Shown here piece by piece: positions 27,251 through 34,889 of a stretch of DNA of 44,286 bases; within the stretch, counting starts at the first letter, position 1, and every line of letters begins with the position of its first letter. The stretch is taken from assembly GCA_020637985.1 (NCBI GenBank), contig JACKJK010000015.1, forward strand, positions 1 to 44,286. Reading direction: 5' to 3'. The notes beneath the pieces are model-generated. The model searched no databases. It was not told the DNA's origin and worked only from the letters and a program-made list of their open reading frames with translations. The translations under genes and the position numbers were made by a program. Source of the DNA: Rhodobiaceae bacterium. Its GTDB lineage: Bacteria > Pseudomonadota > Alphaproteobacteria > Rhizobiales > Tepidamorphaceae.

Positions 27251-27892
27251 ATGGCAGTCATGACCGATACGCAGGCTGGACCGGCCTTGCAGGCGCTGGC
27301 GGCGGACATCGCCGCCTGCCGCCTGTGCGCGGGCGCAACCAGCCCGCTGCCGCATGCGCCCAACCCGGTCGCCGTGCTCTCGTCGACGGCCCGCATCTGT
27401 GTCGCCGGGCAGGCGCCGGGTACGCGTGTGCACGCTTCCGGGCGGCCCTTCACCGATCCTTCCGGCGATCGCCTGCGCCAGTGGATGGGCATTGGCGAGG
27501 AGATCTTCTACGACCCGGATCGTGTCGCCATCGTGCCGATGGGCTTCTGCTTTCCCGGCCAGGACGCGCGCGGCGCGGACCTGCCGCCGCGCCGCGAATG
27601 CCGCGCCGCCTGGCACGACCGCGTCTTCGAGGCGATGCCGCAGCTTCGCCTTGTCCTGGTGATCGGGCAATACGCGCGCGGCTACCATCTCGCGCACGTG
27701 CGCGGCGAAAGCCTGACCGCGACGGTTGCCCGGTGGCGGGAATTTCTCGATGCCGGGGAAAGCCAAGCGGGACCGGTACGCCTGCCGTTGCCGCATCCGT
27801 CCTGGCGCAACACCGGCTGGCTGAAGTCGAATCCGTGGTTCGAGGCCGACCTGCTGCCGGTCCTGCGGACCCGTGTCGTGGCGCTGTTGTAG
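27251..27892 (+). CDS. Uracil-DNA glycosylase-like superfamily protein
   Basis: This 213-residue protein has a UDG fold: ICVAGQAPGTRVHASGRPFTDPSGDRLRQWM is the active-site loop region and PLPHPSWRNTGWLKSNPW is the DNA-intercalation/His loop, as in the Fe-S-type and TDG-like UDG families. The short N-terminal CRLC gives only two nearby Cys. The four-Cys cluster of family 4/5 enzymes is not complete in view, so cluster binding is doubtful. It may be a DNA repair glycosylase or a diverged member. The start is ATG at 27251; ATG at 27260 is also possible. It ends 12 bases before the convergent DUF2336 gene. Confidence 0.82.
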   Translation: MAVMTDTQAGPALQALAADIAACRLCAGATSPLPHAPNPVAVLSSTARICVAGQAPGTRVHASGRPFTDPSGDRLRQWMGIGEEIFYDPDRVAIVPMGFCFPGQDARGADLPPRRECRAAWHDRVFEAMPQLRLVLVIGQYARGYHLAHVRGESLTATVARWREFLDAGESQAGPVRLPLPHPSWRNTGWLKSNPWFEADLLPVLRTRVVALL

Positions 27893-27903
27893 CCGCGCGA
27901 GCC

Positions 27904-28830
27904 TCAGGCGACCGTTTGGCGCACCTTCAGGAAGCGGGCCATGCGCTGGGCGGCGTGGGTAGGTAGGGTCTCGAACTGATGCAGGAGAGGTTCCATGTCG
28001 ACGTTCTGCTTGCCCGCCAGGTCTGTGCGGTAGCGCACGAGACGCTCGAAGTTGCCGACGTCGAGGTCGAGTGCCCGGCAAATGATGACGAAGAGGTCCA
28101 TCCGCTCCGTCAGGATCGCCTTTTCCACGCGCTCCGCATCGAGTCCCGACATCTGCACGAACTTGGAGACCAGCACCGGGATCAAATTGGACACCGGATG
28201 CTTGGCTGAAATTCTCGCCATCGCGTCATCGGCAACGTCGCCGCGGCTGTGGACCGCCTTGGCGACGGCCTCGGGAAGATCGCTGCGGCGGTACAGGTTG
28301 CGCTGGATCTCGGCGTCCTGAACGGCCTTTTCCGAAAGCGTCCGTGCACCGTTTTCCGACAGCTCCGCCCCCTCGTTGCCGGAGACGTTGCGCAGGACCG
28401 TATGGTTGCCGCGGCGGATCAGCACGTCGGTGACGATCGAGCTGATCGACTGGCGCTCCGATATCGCCGACATGTGTTGCTGCCCCTTCGTCTCCGCGAT
28501 CTGGACCAGATCGTCGCCGGATAGCACGTTCGACTGGGTCAGGACCGGCCCGGCGACCGAAATGTCCTCGTCGCGCGCCAACTGGTTGACGATGCCGCGC
28601 GGGGCGGTATCGATGGGCGCGATGCGCACCGAGAGGTCGCGTCGGCCATCCACGCCGGCTTCGCTGGCGACCCGCGTCATGACGTCGTCGAAGAGTGCGG
28701 ACTGCGCGTCGTTGGTCGGCACTGATGCCAGGAACAGGTCCGTCACCGCGTGCAGCAGTTCCCTGCGCTTCTCGCTCGAATTTTCCTGCGCCAGCATCAT
28801 CAACGCATCGACTGCCACATTGCCCGTCAT
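27904..28830 (-). CDS. DUF2336 protein
   Basis: This 308-residue, mostly helical cytoplasmic protein matches the DUF2336 pattern: an N-terminal half with SSEKRRELLHAVTDLFL, a middle part with LARDEDISVAGPVLTQSNVLSGDDLV, and a repeat-like SERQSISSIVTDVLIRRGNHTVLRNVSGNEGA. The family is confined largely to alphaproteobacteria, and its function is not established. ATG at 28830 (MTGNVAVDAL) is chosen; GTG at 28836 would add two residues. It is divergent from a PaaG-like gene and convergent with the UDG-like gene. The long helical repeats resemble HEAT-like stacks, which suggests a binding rather than a catalytic role. Confidence 0.88.
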   Translation of the reverse strand: MTGNVAVDALMMLAQENSSEKRRELLHAVTDLFLASVPTNDAQSALFDDVMTRVASEAGVDGRRDLSVRIAPIDTAPRGIVNQLARDEDISVAGPVLTQSNVLSGDDLVQIAETKGQQHMSAISERQSISSIVTDVLIRRGNHTVLRNVSGNEGAELSENGARTLSEKAVQDAEIQRNLYRRSDLPEAVAKAVHSRGDVADDAMARISAKHPVSNLIPVLVSKFVQMSGLDAERVEKAILTERMDLFVIICRALDLDVGNFERLVRYRTDLAGKQNVDMEPLLHQFETLPTHAAQRMARFLKVRQTVA

Positions 28831-28884
28831 GAACACGTACTCGCAACAAATTGCCGGTCAGGTGTAGTAGCGTGATTATGTTGA

Positions 28885-28916
28885 GATATCGTTGCCTCGA
28901 TCGGTGGGGCGATATC
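28885..28916. promoter_or_regulatory. Candidate operator dyad between DUF2336 and paaG-like genes
   Basis: GATATCG (28885-28891) and CGATATC (28910-28916) are exact reverse complements separated by 18 bases, in the 128-base divergent intergenic region. The spacing could suit a dimeric regulator of the paaG-like gene, whose start lies 42 bases on. The arms are themselves partly palindromic (GATATC). Confidence 0.35.
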
Positions 28917-28958
28917 GAATCCGGTTTTTCGGCCTGCCACTAAACGGGAGGAACCCGC

Positions 28959-29768
28959 ATGGCATTCGCAGACCTCGGCAGGCTCGGGACGCTGGCGTGC
29001 AGCCATGCAGACGGCGTGGCCACCGTCGCGCTGGCGCGCGAAGAGAAGCTGAACGCCATCTGCGCCGACATGCATCGCGATTTTCGTACCGTGCTCGATC
29101 AGTTGGAAACCGACCCTGCCGTGCGCTGCTTGGTGCTGACCGGGACCGGCCGCGCCTTCTGTTCCGGCCAGGACCTGACCGAGAACCTGCCCGTCGCAAG
29201 CGACGGACGGCCCGACCTCGCCACCGCGCTCGACCGCGATTACAACCCGCTTGTCGCCCGCCTCGCAGCACTGCAAATCCCCACGATAGCCGCCGTCAAC
29301 GGTATTGCCGCAGGCGCCGGCGCCAACCTCGCGCTCGTCTGCGACATCGTGCTGGCCGCGCAGGGCGCAAGCTTCGTCGAGGCCTTCTGCCGCATCGCGC
29401 TGGTGCCAGATTGTGGCGGCACATGGCTGTTGCCGCGCCTCGTCGGGCGCCAGCGGGCACTCGCCATGATGCTGACCGGCGAGCCGGTGGACGCCGAGAC
29501 GGCGCGCGACTGGGGCATGGTCTGGAAGGTGTTGCCAGGCGAAAACTTCCGCGACGACGTCCAGTCTTTCGCCGCCCGCCTCGCGCGCGGCCCCACCGCG
29601 AGCTTCGCGATGACGAAGCGGGCGGTCGATGCCGCCTGGGACAACACGCTCGAAGAACAGCTTGCCCTCGAGCGCAACCTGCAGGCCGAATGCGGCCGCG
29701 CCGACGATTTCCGCGAAGGCGTGGCGGCATTCGTTGAAAAGCGGCCGGCGCTCTTCCGGGGCAGGTGA
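28959..29768 (+). CDS. Enoyl-CoA hydratase/isomerase, PaaG-like
   Basis: This 269-residue crotonase-fold enzyme has the oxyanion-hole strands VLTGTGRAFCSGQDL and IAAVNGIAAGAGANLALVCDI. It also has the PaaG-type ARIALVPDCGGTWLLPRL-like segment FCRIALVPDCGGTWLLP, where Asp stands in the usual second-acid position. PaaG isomerises 1,2-epoxyphenylacetyl-CoA to oxepin-CoA. Related enzymes hydrate or isomerise other enoyl-CoAs, so phenylacetate use cannot be claimed without the paaABCDE genes, which are not in the window. A clean GGGAGG precedes the ATG at 28959. It is divergent from DUF2336. Confidence 0.88.
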   Translation: MAFADLGRLGTLACSHADGVATVALAREEKLNAICADMHRDFRTVLDQLETDPAVRCLVLTGTGRAFCSGQDLTENLPVASDGRPDLATALDRDYNPLVARLAALQIPTIAAVNGIAAGAGANLALVCDIVLAAQGASFVEAFCRIALVPDCGGTWLLPRLVGRQRALAMMLTGEPVDAETARDWGMVWKVLPGENFRDDVQSFAARLARGPTASFAMTKRAVDAAWDNTLEEQLALERNLQAECGRADDFREGVAAFVEKRPALFRGR

Positions 29769-29884
29769 TTTTTTTCGGTGTGGGCTGCGTAAGGATCCTG
29801 CAGGCGTTGCGTTGAAGGGGTTGAAGGCGCCTCGAGCGAGGCGTGCTCACGACACTTGATCCGCAACCTCACAGGAGACGATCC

Positions 29885-30619
29885 ATGACCCCCGATGCGA
29901 TCAACACCCCCGAAACCGCGAAGCCGAAAAAGTCCCGCAAGCTCGCGCTCGCCCTTGGCGCCGCGGCAATCGCGCTGATTGCCCTGCCGGTCGGCATGGC
30001 TGCCGCCGACATGCGCGGTGACGGCAATGGCTACGGCCACCGTATGCATGGCCAGATGGGCCAGGGCCATCACATGATGGGTGGCATGATGGGTGACCGC
30101 CATGGCGGCTACGGTCATCGCATGATGGGCGAGGGCCGCGGCGAACACCGCTTCGCCCGCATGGAACAGATGTTCGAGACGTTTGACACAGATGGTGACG
30201 GCACGATTTCCGCCGAGGAGATCGCTGCCCATCGCGCCGCCCGCTTTGCCTCCATCGATGCCGATGGCAACGGCGAGGTGAGCCTGGCGGAGATTGCTGC
30301 GCTCGAGGATGCCGCCCGCCAGGCGCGCCGCAACCTGATGGCCGCCCGCCAGATCGGCAGTGTCGATGGCTTCGTTGCCGCCGACACCGACAAGAACGGT
30401 GCGATCAGTGCCGACGAGTTCGCCGCGCTGCCGCACCCGATGCTCGACCGCCTCGACACCAACGACGACGGCGCCATCTCGAAGGACGAATTGCCCCAGC
30501 GCGGCCGCATGGGCCAGGGCCCCGGCCAGGGCATGGGTTCCGGCCAGGGCATGGGCCCCGGCAAGGGTATGGGCATGGGCGGTGGACGTGGCGATTGCCC
30601 GCGCGCTGGCCAGAACTGA
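29885..30619 (+). CDS. Exported EF-hand protein with Met/His-rich region
   Basis: This 244-residue precursor has an N-terminal hydrophobic segment (about residues 20-38), with likely signal cleavage after GMAAA. A Met/His/Gly-rich stretch follows (about 42-85: RMHGQMGQGHHMMGGMMG and similar). Then come four EF-hand loops: DTDGDGTISAEE, DADGNGEVSLAE, DTDKNGAISADE and DTNDDGAISKDE. The tail is Gly/Met-rich with a terminal Cys (GDCPRAGQN). The loops should bind calcium, and the Met/His stretch suggests copper or silver binding. A GGAG ribosome site precedes the ATG. It lies upstream of an ECF sigma factor and could be its sensor-associated partner or target. Confidence 0.88.
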   Translation: MTPDAINTPETAKPKKSRKLALALGAAAIALIALPVGMAAADMRGDGNGYGHRMHGQMGQGHHMMGGMMGDRHGGYGHRMMGEGRGEHRFARMEQMFETFDTDGDGTISAEEIAAHRAARFASIDADGNGEVSLAEIAALEDAARQARRNLMAARQIGSVDGFVAADTDKNGAISADEFAALPHPMLDRLDTNDDGAISKDELPQRGRMGQGPGQGMGSGQGMGPGKGMGMGGGRGDCPRAGQN

Positions 30620-30678
30620 GCAACGCCTGAACCGGCTGCAGCAAGGGAGTTCCCATGACAGCCGTCGCGACAGCACAT

Positions 30679-30707
30679 CCCGGGCCGGGCTTCTTGTCTG
30701 GCCCGGG
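30679..30707 (+). terminator. GC-rich hairpin after the EF-hand gene
   Basis: CCCGGGCC (30679-30686) pairs perfectly with GGCCCGGG (30700-30707) over a 13-base loop, 60 bases after the EF-hand stop. No T run follows. It may partly terminate or process the message ahead of the sigma factor gene. Confidence 0.4.
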
Positions 30708-30828
30708 GATCGAGATTGCGGCCTGGATTGCCTTTCTGCAGACTGGTCGCAACACCGCAAGGCGCGGTGAGCGGCGGGCGATCCATCAGGCGAGGGCGGC
30801 AGGCGACGTGACGGGTGAGCCCGGCGAT

Positions 30829-31389
30829 ATGGCAGTACAGGCGCAAGCCTCGCATGAGGATTCCGGCCTGTTGCAGGCGATCGGCGCGGGCGATGAACGC
30901 GCGCTGCGCCTATTCATGGACCGTCATCTGGACCGGATTCACGCGCTGGCGCTGCGCTTCACCGGTAACGCCGCCGACGCCGAGGACATCGCCCAGGAAG
31001 CCATGCTGCGCGTCTGGCGCGCCGCGGCAGGCTGGACGCCGGGCGGCGCGCGTCCGTCGACCTGGCTGCACCGGATCGTCATGAACCTGTGCATCGACCA
31101 CGCCCGCCGCGCCAGGTTGCGTGCCTTTCTGCCGTTCGGCGACCGCGATCCCCCCGACCCGGCGCCGGACCCGGAGGCTGTCGCGGCTGGCCGCGACAGC
31201 CTCGCCCGGGTCGCCGATGCGGTGCGCGCGCTGCCGGCGCGCCAGCGCGCAGCACTCGTGCTGTCTGTGACGGGCGGGCAATCCAACGGCGAAATTGCCG
31301 AGGCACTCGGCATGACGACCGGCGCCGTGGAGCAGGCCCTGTTCCGCGCCCGCAAGACACTGAGGGATCGTTTCGATGGACAGCTTTGA
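30829..31389 (+). CDS. ECF-type RNA polymerase sigma factor
   Basis: This protein of about 186 residues has a sigma-2 region (LRLFMDRHLDRIHALALRFTGNAADAEDIAQEAMLRVWRA, with the DAEDIAQE -10-binding core). A linker rich in Pro/Asp follows, then a sigma-4 region (LPARQRAALVLSVTGGQSNGEIAEALGMTTGAVEQALFRARKTLR) for -35 recognition. The start is uncertain: the frame is open to ATG at 30655, and GTG at 30808 and ATG at 30829 are both possible. I chose 30829 because the upstream residues have no sigma similarity. It overlaps the next gene by 14 bases. It probably responds to an envelope signal through the two downstream membrane proteins. Confidence 0.9.
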   Translation: MAVQAQASHEDSGLLQAIGAGDERALRLFMDRHLDRIHALALRFTGNAADAEDIAQEAMLRVWRAAAGWTPGGARPSTWLHRIVMNLCIDHARRARLRAFLPFGDRDPPDPAPDPEAVAAGRDSLARVADAVRALPARQRAALVLSVTGGQSNGEIAEALGMTTGAVEQALFRARKTLRDRFDGQL

Positions 31390-31702
31390 CCGCAGCGGGC
31401 GCGCATCTGCCGACGCTTTCGACAACGCGCTCGACGAAGCGCTCGCGCCCGTTCCCGCGCCCGCCCACCTGCGCGCCCTCGTGATGCAGCGCATCGGGTT
31501 CGAGGCGCGCCGCGACGACGGCTTGTCGATGCTGCTGCGCCCGCGCTTCTCGCTGCCCGCGCTCGGTTTTGCCGTGGCGTGCCTGATCTCGGGTTATTTC
31601 GCCGGCGTTCAGTACTTCGACGCCACCGACCAGTTCGCCGCCGAACTCGCCTCGACCATGGGGCTGACCGACGCCGGAACGATCACGGAGGATCTGCTGT
31701 GA
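31376..31702 (+). CDS. Probable one-TM anti-sigma factor
   Basis: This 108-residue protein has a cytoplasmic N-terminal half of about 58 residues (SFDRSGRASADAFDNALDEAL, then PAPAHLRALVMQRIGFEARR). One hydrophobic segment follows (about 62-80, LPALGFAVACLISGYFAGV), then a short periplasmic tail. It has no HxxxCxxC zinc motif. Its start overlaps the sigma gene by 14 bases, and its stop overlaps the next start by four bases (GTGA), so all three are translationally coupled. Position and topology make it the likely sigma-sequestering protein; direct family similarity is weak. Confidence 0.75.
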   Translation: MDSFDRSGRASADAFDNALDEALAPVPAPAHLRALVMQRIGFEARRDDGLSMLLRPRFSLPALGFAVACLISGYFAGVQYFDATDQFAAELASTMGLTDAGTITEDLL

Positions 31703-32193
31703 CCATTCGCGGGAAATGGGCCTGGAGCACCGTCGCCGTCCTGGTGCTGTCGCTCGGCCTCAACATCTTCGCGCTCGGGGCGGTTGCCGCCTGGCGGCAT
31801 TTCGGCCCCGATCGTTTCGGCGGCATCGAGCGCCCGATGGACCGCGAGACGGCCGAGGCCGCACGTCCCTACCTGCGCGCCGCGTTCCGCGCCCACCGCG
31901 ACGATATCCGCGCCGCCGGCCGTGCGGTTGCCGATGCCCGCAGCAGCGCTGCGGAAATGCTCAAGGCGGCCTCGCTCGACGAAGCCGCGCTCGCGCGCGA
32001 ACTGGGCGCGCTGTCGGACGCGACCGTGGCCGCCCAGGTGGCTTTCCAGCAGGTACTTGTGGAGGCGGCAAGGGCGATGCCGGACGATCTGCGCCAGCGC
32101 GTCGACTGGCGCTTCATCGGCCACCGCGCCCGCGGCGCCATGGGACATGGCGGGCATGGCGACCCCGAAGACGGCCCGCCGCCACGGCCCTGA
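31699..32193 (+). CDS. Membrane-anchored periplasmic sensor, CnrR/ZraP-like (metal-resistance fold)
   Basis: This 164-residue protein has one N-terminal hydrophobic segment (about residues 8-28). A long helical periplasmic domain follows, with RETAEAARPYLRAAFRAHRDDIRAAGRAV and repeated LARELGAL/ATVAAQVAFQQVL helices. It ends in a Gly/His tail (RGAMGHGGHGDPEDGPPP). The layout matches the heavy-metal-resistance (CnrR/CnrX, ZraP, Spy-like) group, in which a periplasmic helical hairpin senses metal and controls an ECF sigma system. GTG at 31699 overlaps the preceding stop. The tail may bind metal. No metal efflux gene is adjacent, so the signal is unknown. Confidence 0.82.
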   Translation: MTIRGKWAWSTVAVLVLSLGLNIFALGAVAAWRHFGPDRFGGIERPMDRETAEAARPYLRAAFRAHRDDIRAAGRAVADARSSAAEMLKAASLDEAALARELGALSDATVAAQVAFQQVLVEAARAMPDDLRQRVDWRFIGHRARGAMGHGGHGDPEDGPPPRP

Positions 32194-32260
32194 CGCCCGA
32201 ACACGCGGTCACGCCGGCAGACTGGCATGTGCACGGTTGCGGCCGAGCGGCCGCGCCGCC

Positions 32261-33133
32261 TCAATCGCGCTCGAGCCGCGCCACCAGGCTGGACGTGTCC
32301 CAACGCTTGCCGCCCATCTTCTGGACTTCCGAATAGAACTGGTCGACCAGCGCCGTGACGGGCAGGTGCGCCTGGATGTTGCGCGCCTGATCGAGGCAGA
32401 TCGAGAGGTCCTTGCGCATCCAGTCGACGGCGAAGCCGAAGTCGAACTTGCCGGCGTTCATCGTCTCCCAGCGGTTCTCCATCTGCCACGACTGCGCCGC
32501 GCCCTTGGAGATGACGTCGAACACGGTCGGCACGTCGAGGCCGGCCTTCTTTGCGAAATGCACGCCTTCCGACAGCCCCTGCACGAGGCCCGCGATGCAG
32601 ATCTGGTTGACCATCTTGGTCAGCTGCCCGGCGCCGGAAGGCCCGATCAGCCGTACCGAGCGCGCGAAGCACGCGATGACCGGCTCGGCCTTCGCGTAGA
32701 CGTCCGCGTCGCCGCCGACCATCACCGTCAGCACGCCGTTCTCCGCGCCCGCCTGGCCACCGGAGACCGGGCCGTCGAGGAAGCCGATGCCCTTGTCTTT
32801 CGCTGCGGCATGCAGTTCGCGCGCCACGGTTGCCGAGGCGGTCGTGTTGTCGATGAAGATGGCGCCCGCCTTCATGCCGGCAAAGGCGCCGTCCGGCCCC
32901 AGCGTCACCGAGCGCAGGTCGTCGTCGTTGCCCACGCAGCAGAACACGAATTCGGCGCCTTGCGCCGCCTCGCGCGGGGTCGGCGCGCTCCTGCCGCCGT
33001 GCTGCTTGGTCCAGGCGTCTGCCTTGGCCGCGCTACGGTTGTAGACGGTCAGCTCGTGCCCGCCCTTTGCCTTCAGGTGCCCGGCCATGGGATATCCCAT
33101 GACCCCGAGGCCGATGAATGCGACGTTCGCCAT
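32261..33133 (-). CDS. Beta-hydroxyacid dehydrogenase (HIBADH/tartronate semialdehyde reductase family)
   Basis: This 290-residue NAD(P)-dependent enzyme has the nucleotide motif FIGLGVMGYPMAGHL at the start. The family signature DGPVSGGQAGAENGVLT lies near residue 120, and the catalytic-Lys helix reads GAGQLTKMVNQ. Members oxidise 3-hydroxyisobutyrate or reduce 2-hydroxy-3-oxopropionate (tartronate semialdehyde, GlxR). The sequence does not decide. GlxR-type activity would fit a glyoxylate theme with the distant C1 block, but this is inference. It lies 63 bases downstream of an amino-acid permease gene on the same strand and may be co-transcribed with that importer. Confidence 0.9.
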   Translation of the reverse strand: MANVAFIGLGVMGYPMAGHLKAKGGHELTVYNRSAAKADAWTKQHGGRSAPTPREAAQGAEFVFCCVGNDDDLRSVTLGPDGAFAGMKAGAIFIDNTTASATVARELHAAAKDKGIGFLDGPVSGGQAGAENGVLTVMVGGDADVYAKAEPVIACFARSVRLIGPSGAGQLTKMVNQICIAGLVQGLSEGVHFAKKAGLDVPTVFDVISKGAAQSWQMENRWETMNAGKFDFGFAVDWMRKDLSICLDQARNIQAHLPVTALVDQFYSEVQKMGGKRWDTSSLVARLERD

Positions 33134-33196
33134 CGTGCGTTTCTCCTGGCTGGATCGATCAAGTCTTGCGCCGGTCGGCCCGGCGCGCCTGCTGGT

Positions 33197-34030
33197 TCAA
33201 TCGCTGTCGCGCTTCAGGTGTCGCGTCAGCCGCGCCTCGATGCGGTCCCACACCCGGCGCATGATTTCCACCAGCGAGAGATAGAGAAGCGCTGCCCACA
33301 GGTAAACCTGGAAGTCGAAGGAGCGCGAGAAAGCCAGCCGCGTCTCTCCCATCAGGTCGAACACCGTGATGACGGAGGCGATCGCCGAGCCCTTGATCAT
33401 CAGGATGATCTCGTTGCCGAACGGGCGCAGCGCGATGATCATCGCCTGCGGCGCGACGATGTGGCGGAAGATATTCCACCGCGACAGACCGAGCGCCAGG
33501 CCACCCTCGGTCTGCCCGCGCGGCACCGAATCGATGGCGCCGCGGAAGATCTCCGCCTGGTAGGCGGCGGTGTTCAGCGTGAAGGTGAAGACCGCGCAGT
33601 TGAAGGCGTCGCGGAAGAACCACCACAGGTGCGCCGATTCCAGCAGGCCGCGGAATTGCCCCGCGCCGTAGTAGACGAGGAAGGTCTGCGCCAGCAGCGG
33701 CGTGCCGCGGAAGAAATAGACATACGCATAGGCCGCGACGCCGACGAGGGGGTTCTTCGATGCGCGTGCGAAGGCGACCGGCAGCGCCAGCATCGCCCCC
33801 AGCGCGACCGCAAGAGCGACGAGCTGCAGCGTCACCAGCAGGCCGTTCAGCATGCGCGGTCCATAGCGCCAGAAGAAGTCGGGGTCGAAGCCGAGCACGA
33901 ACATCGCCACGACGCTCGCCCCGAGCGCGACCCAGCCGGCGAGCCAGACGGCACCCAGGACGCGCGCCCTGGTCCAGCCTCGCCGGGTCGCGGGCGGGCG
34001 CATCACGGCGGTTGTGGAGGTCTCGCTCAT
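33197..34030 (-). CDS. Polar amino acid ABC transporter permease (second)
   Basis: This 277-residue HisM-type permease has an N-terminal cytoplasmic stretch and about five or six helices. It has the EAA loop that contacts an ATPase: EGGLALGLSRWNIFRHIVAPQA near residue 180, followed by FGNEIILMIKGSAIASVITVFDL. The RGTPLLAQTFLVYYGAG motif marks the polar amino acid family. ATG at 34030 is chosen, two bases after the stop of the first permease gene. The two permeases and the binding protein upstream form an importer, but the ATP-binding subunit is absent from the row. Confidence 0.92.
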   Translation of the reverse strand: MSETSTTAVMRPPATRRGWTRARVLGAVWLAGWVALGASVVAMFVLGFDPDFFWRYGPRMLNGLLVTLQLVALAVALGAMLALPVAFARASKNPLVGVAAYAYVYFFRGTPLLAQTFLVYYGAGQFRGLLESAHLWWFFRDAFNCAVFTFTLNTAAYQAEIFRGAIDSVPRGQTEGGLALGLSRWNIFRHIVAPQAMIIALRPFGNEIILMIKGSAIASVITVFDLMGETRLAFSRSFDFQVYLWAALLYLSLVEIMRRVWDRIEARLTRHLKRDSD

Positions 34031-34032
34031 GC

Positions 34033-34740
34033 TCAGCGTGCCTCCCCGCGTTGCGCCCACGCATTGATCCGGTCGATGCCGATCGAGGATATGATCGACA
34101 TGACGAGATAGATCATGCAGGCGACGAAGTAGAAGAAGAACGGCTCCTTGGTGGCGCCGACGGCGATGTTCGTCTTGCGCAGGAGGTCGTCGAGCGCGAT
34201 GACCGAAACCAGCGCGGTGTCCTTCAGCAGGACCATCCACAGGTTGGACAGTCCGGGCAGGGCGAGGCGGATGAGCTGCGGCACGATGATGAGCTGCATG
34301 GTCTGGAAGCGCGACAGCCCGAGCGCCGAACCGGCTTCGTACTGCCCCTTCCCGATGCCGCGGAACGCGCCGAGGAAAACCTCGCTGGCAAACGCCGAGA
34401 AGACGAGCCCGAGCGCCACCATGCCGGCGACGAAGCCGTTGACCTCCACGTAGGCGTCGGAAAACAGCGCCACGATGCGCCCGATGACGATCTGTCCGCC
34501 ATAGTAGACGATGAACAGGGTCAGCAGTTCCGGCACGCCGCGGAAGATCGTCGTGTAGACATTGGCGGCGGCGCGCAGCAGCGGTTCGTCGCTGTTCTTG
34601 GCGAGCGCGACGAAGAAACCGATGGCAAGGCCAAGCGGCAACGTCGCCAGCGCCAGCCGGATCGTCAGCCAGACGCCGGTCGCAAGTTCGTCACCCCAGC
34701 CTTGCGCGCCGAAGCGCAGGAGCTCGAAGAGCTCTTCCAT
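34033..34740 (-). CDS. Polar amino acid ABC transporter permease (first)
   Basis: This 235-residue HisQ-type permease begins MEELFELLRFGAQGWGDELATGVWLTIRLALATL. It has five helices, the RGVPELLTLFIVYYGGQ motif and the EAA loop GSALGLSRFQTMQLIIVPQLIRLALPGLSNLW. It pairs with the second permease two bases downstream, giving a heterodimeric translocation pore. It follows the binding-protein gene after 149 bases that contain a strong hairpin. The ligand class (basic or polar amino acids) follows from the family and the receptor; opine-type ligands are also possible. Confidence 0.93.
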   Translation of the reverse strand: MEELFELLRFGAQGWGDELATGVWLTIRLALATLPLGLAIGFFVALAKNSDEPLLRAAANVYTTIFRGVPELLTLFIVYYGGQIVIGRIVALFSDAYVEVNGFVAGMVALGLVFSAFASEVFLGAFRGIGKGQYEAGSALGLSRFQTMQLIIVPQLIRLALPGLSNLWMVLLKDTALVSVIALDDLLRKTNIAVGATKEPFFFYFVACMIYLVMSIISSIGIDRINAWAQRGEAR

Positions 34741-34842
34741 GCCTGCCTGTTGTCCCCCGGTGGCGGGTCCCGGTCTGCTGCCGGCTTGCCCGCCGCTCCG
34801 CCACCCGATGGCGCTTGCACGCCTGCCAGTGGCGGAAAGAAG

Positions 34843-34874
34843 CGGCGTCCGGCATCAGGTCATGCCGGGCGCCG
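34843..34874 (-). terminator. 13-bp hairpin between binding-protein and permease genes
   Basis: CGGCGTCCGGCAT (34843-34855) pairs with ATGCCGGGCGCCG (34862-34874) over 13 bp with one T-G pair and a six-base loop. It lies 15 bases after the binding-protein stop, without a T run. As at tctC-tctB, it probably limits read-through or protects the receptor message so that more receptor than permease is made. Confidence 0.6.
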
Positions 34875-34889
34875 CGCGTCCTGCTGCGA

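Noticed and set aside
28959..29768. Phenylacetate degradation pathway
   Set aside because: Only a PaaG-like enzyme is present; no paaABCDE, paaZ or paaK genes are in the window.
32233..32262. GC-rich inverted repeat before the dehydrogenase end
   Set aside because: The repeat (GCGGCC on both sides) is short and could arise by chance; no T run supports a terminator.
31784..34111. A 775-codon plus-strand open frame spanning several genes
   Set aside because: It runs antisense to the dehydrogenase and permease and out of frame through the CnrR-like gene; composition is shadow-like and there is no coherent domain.
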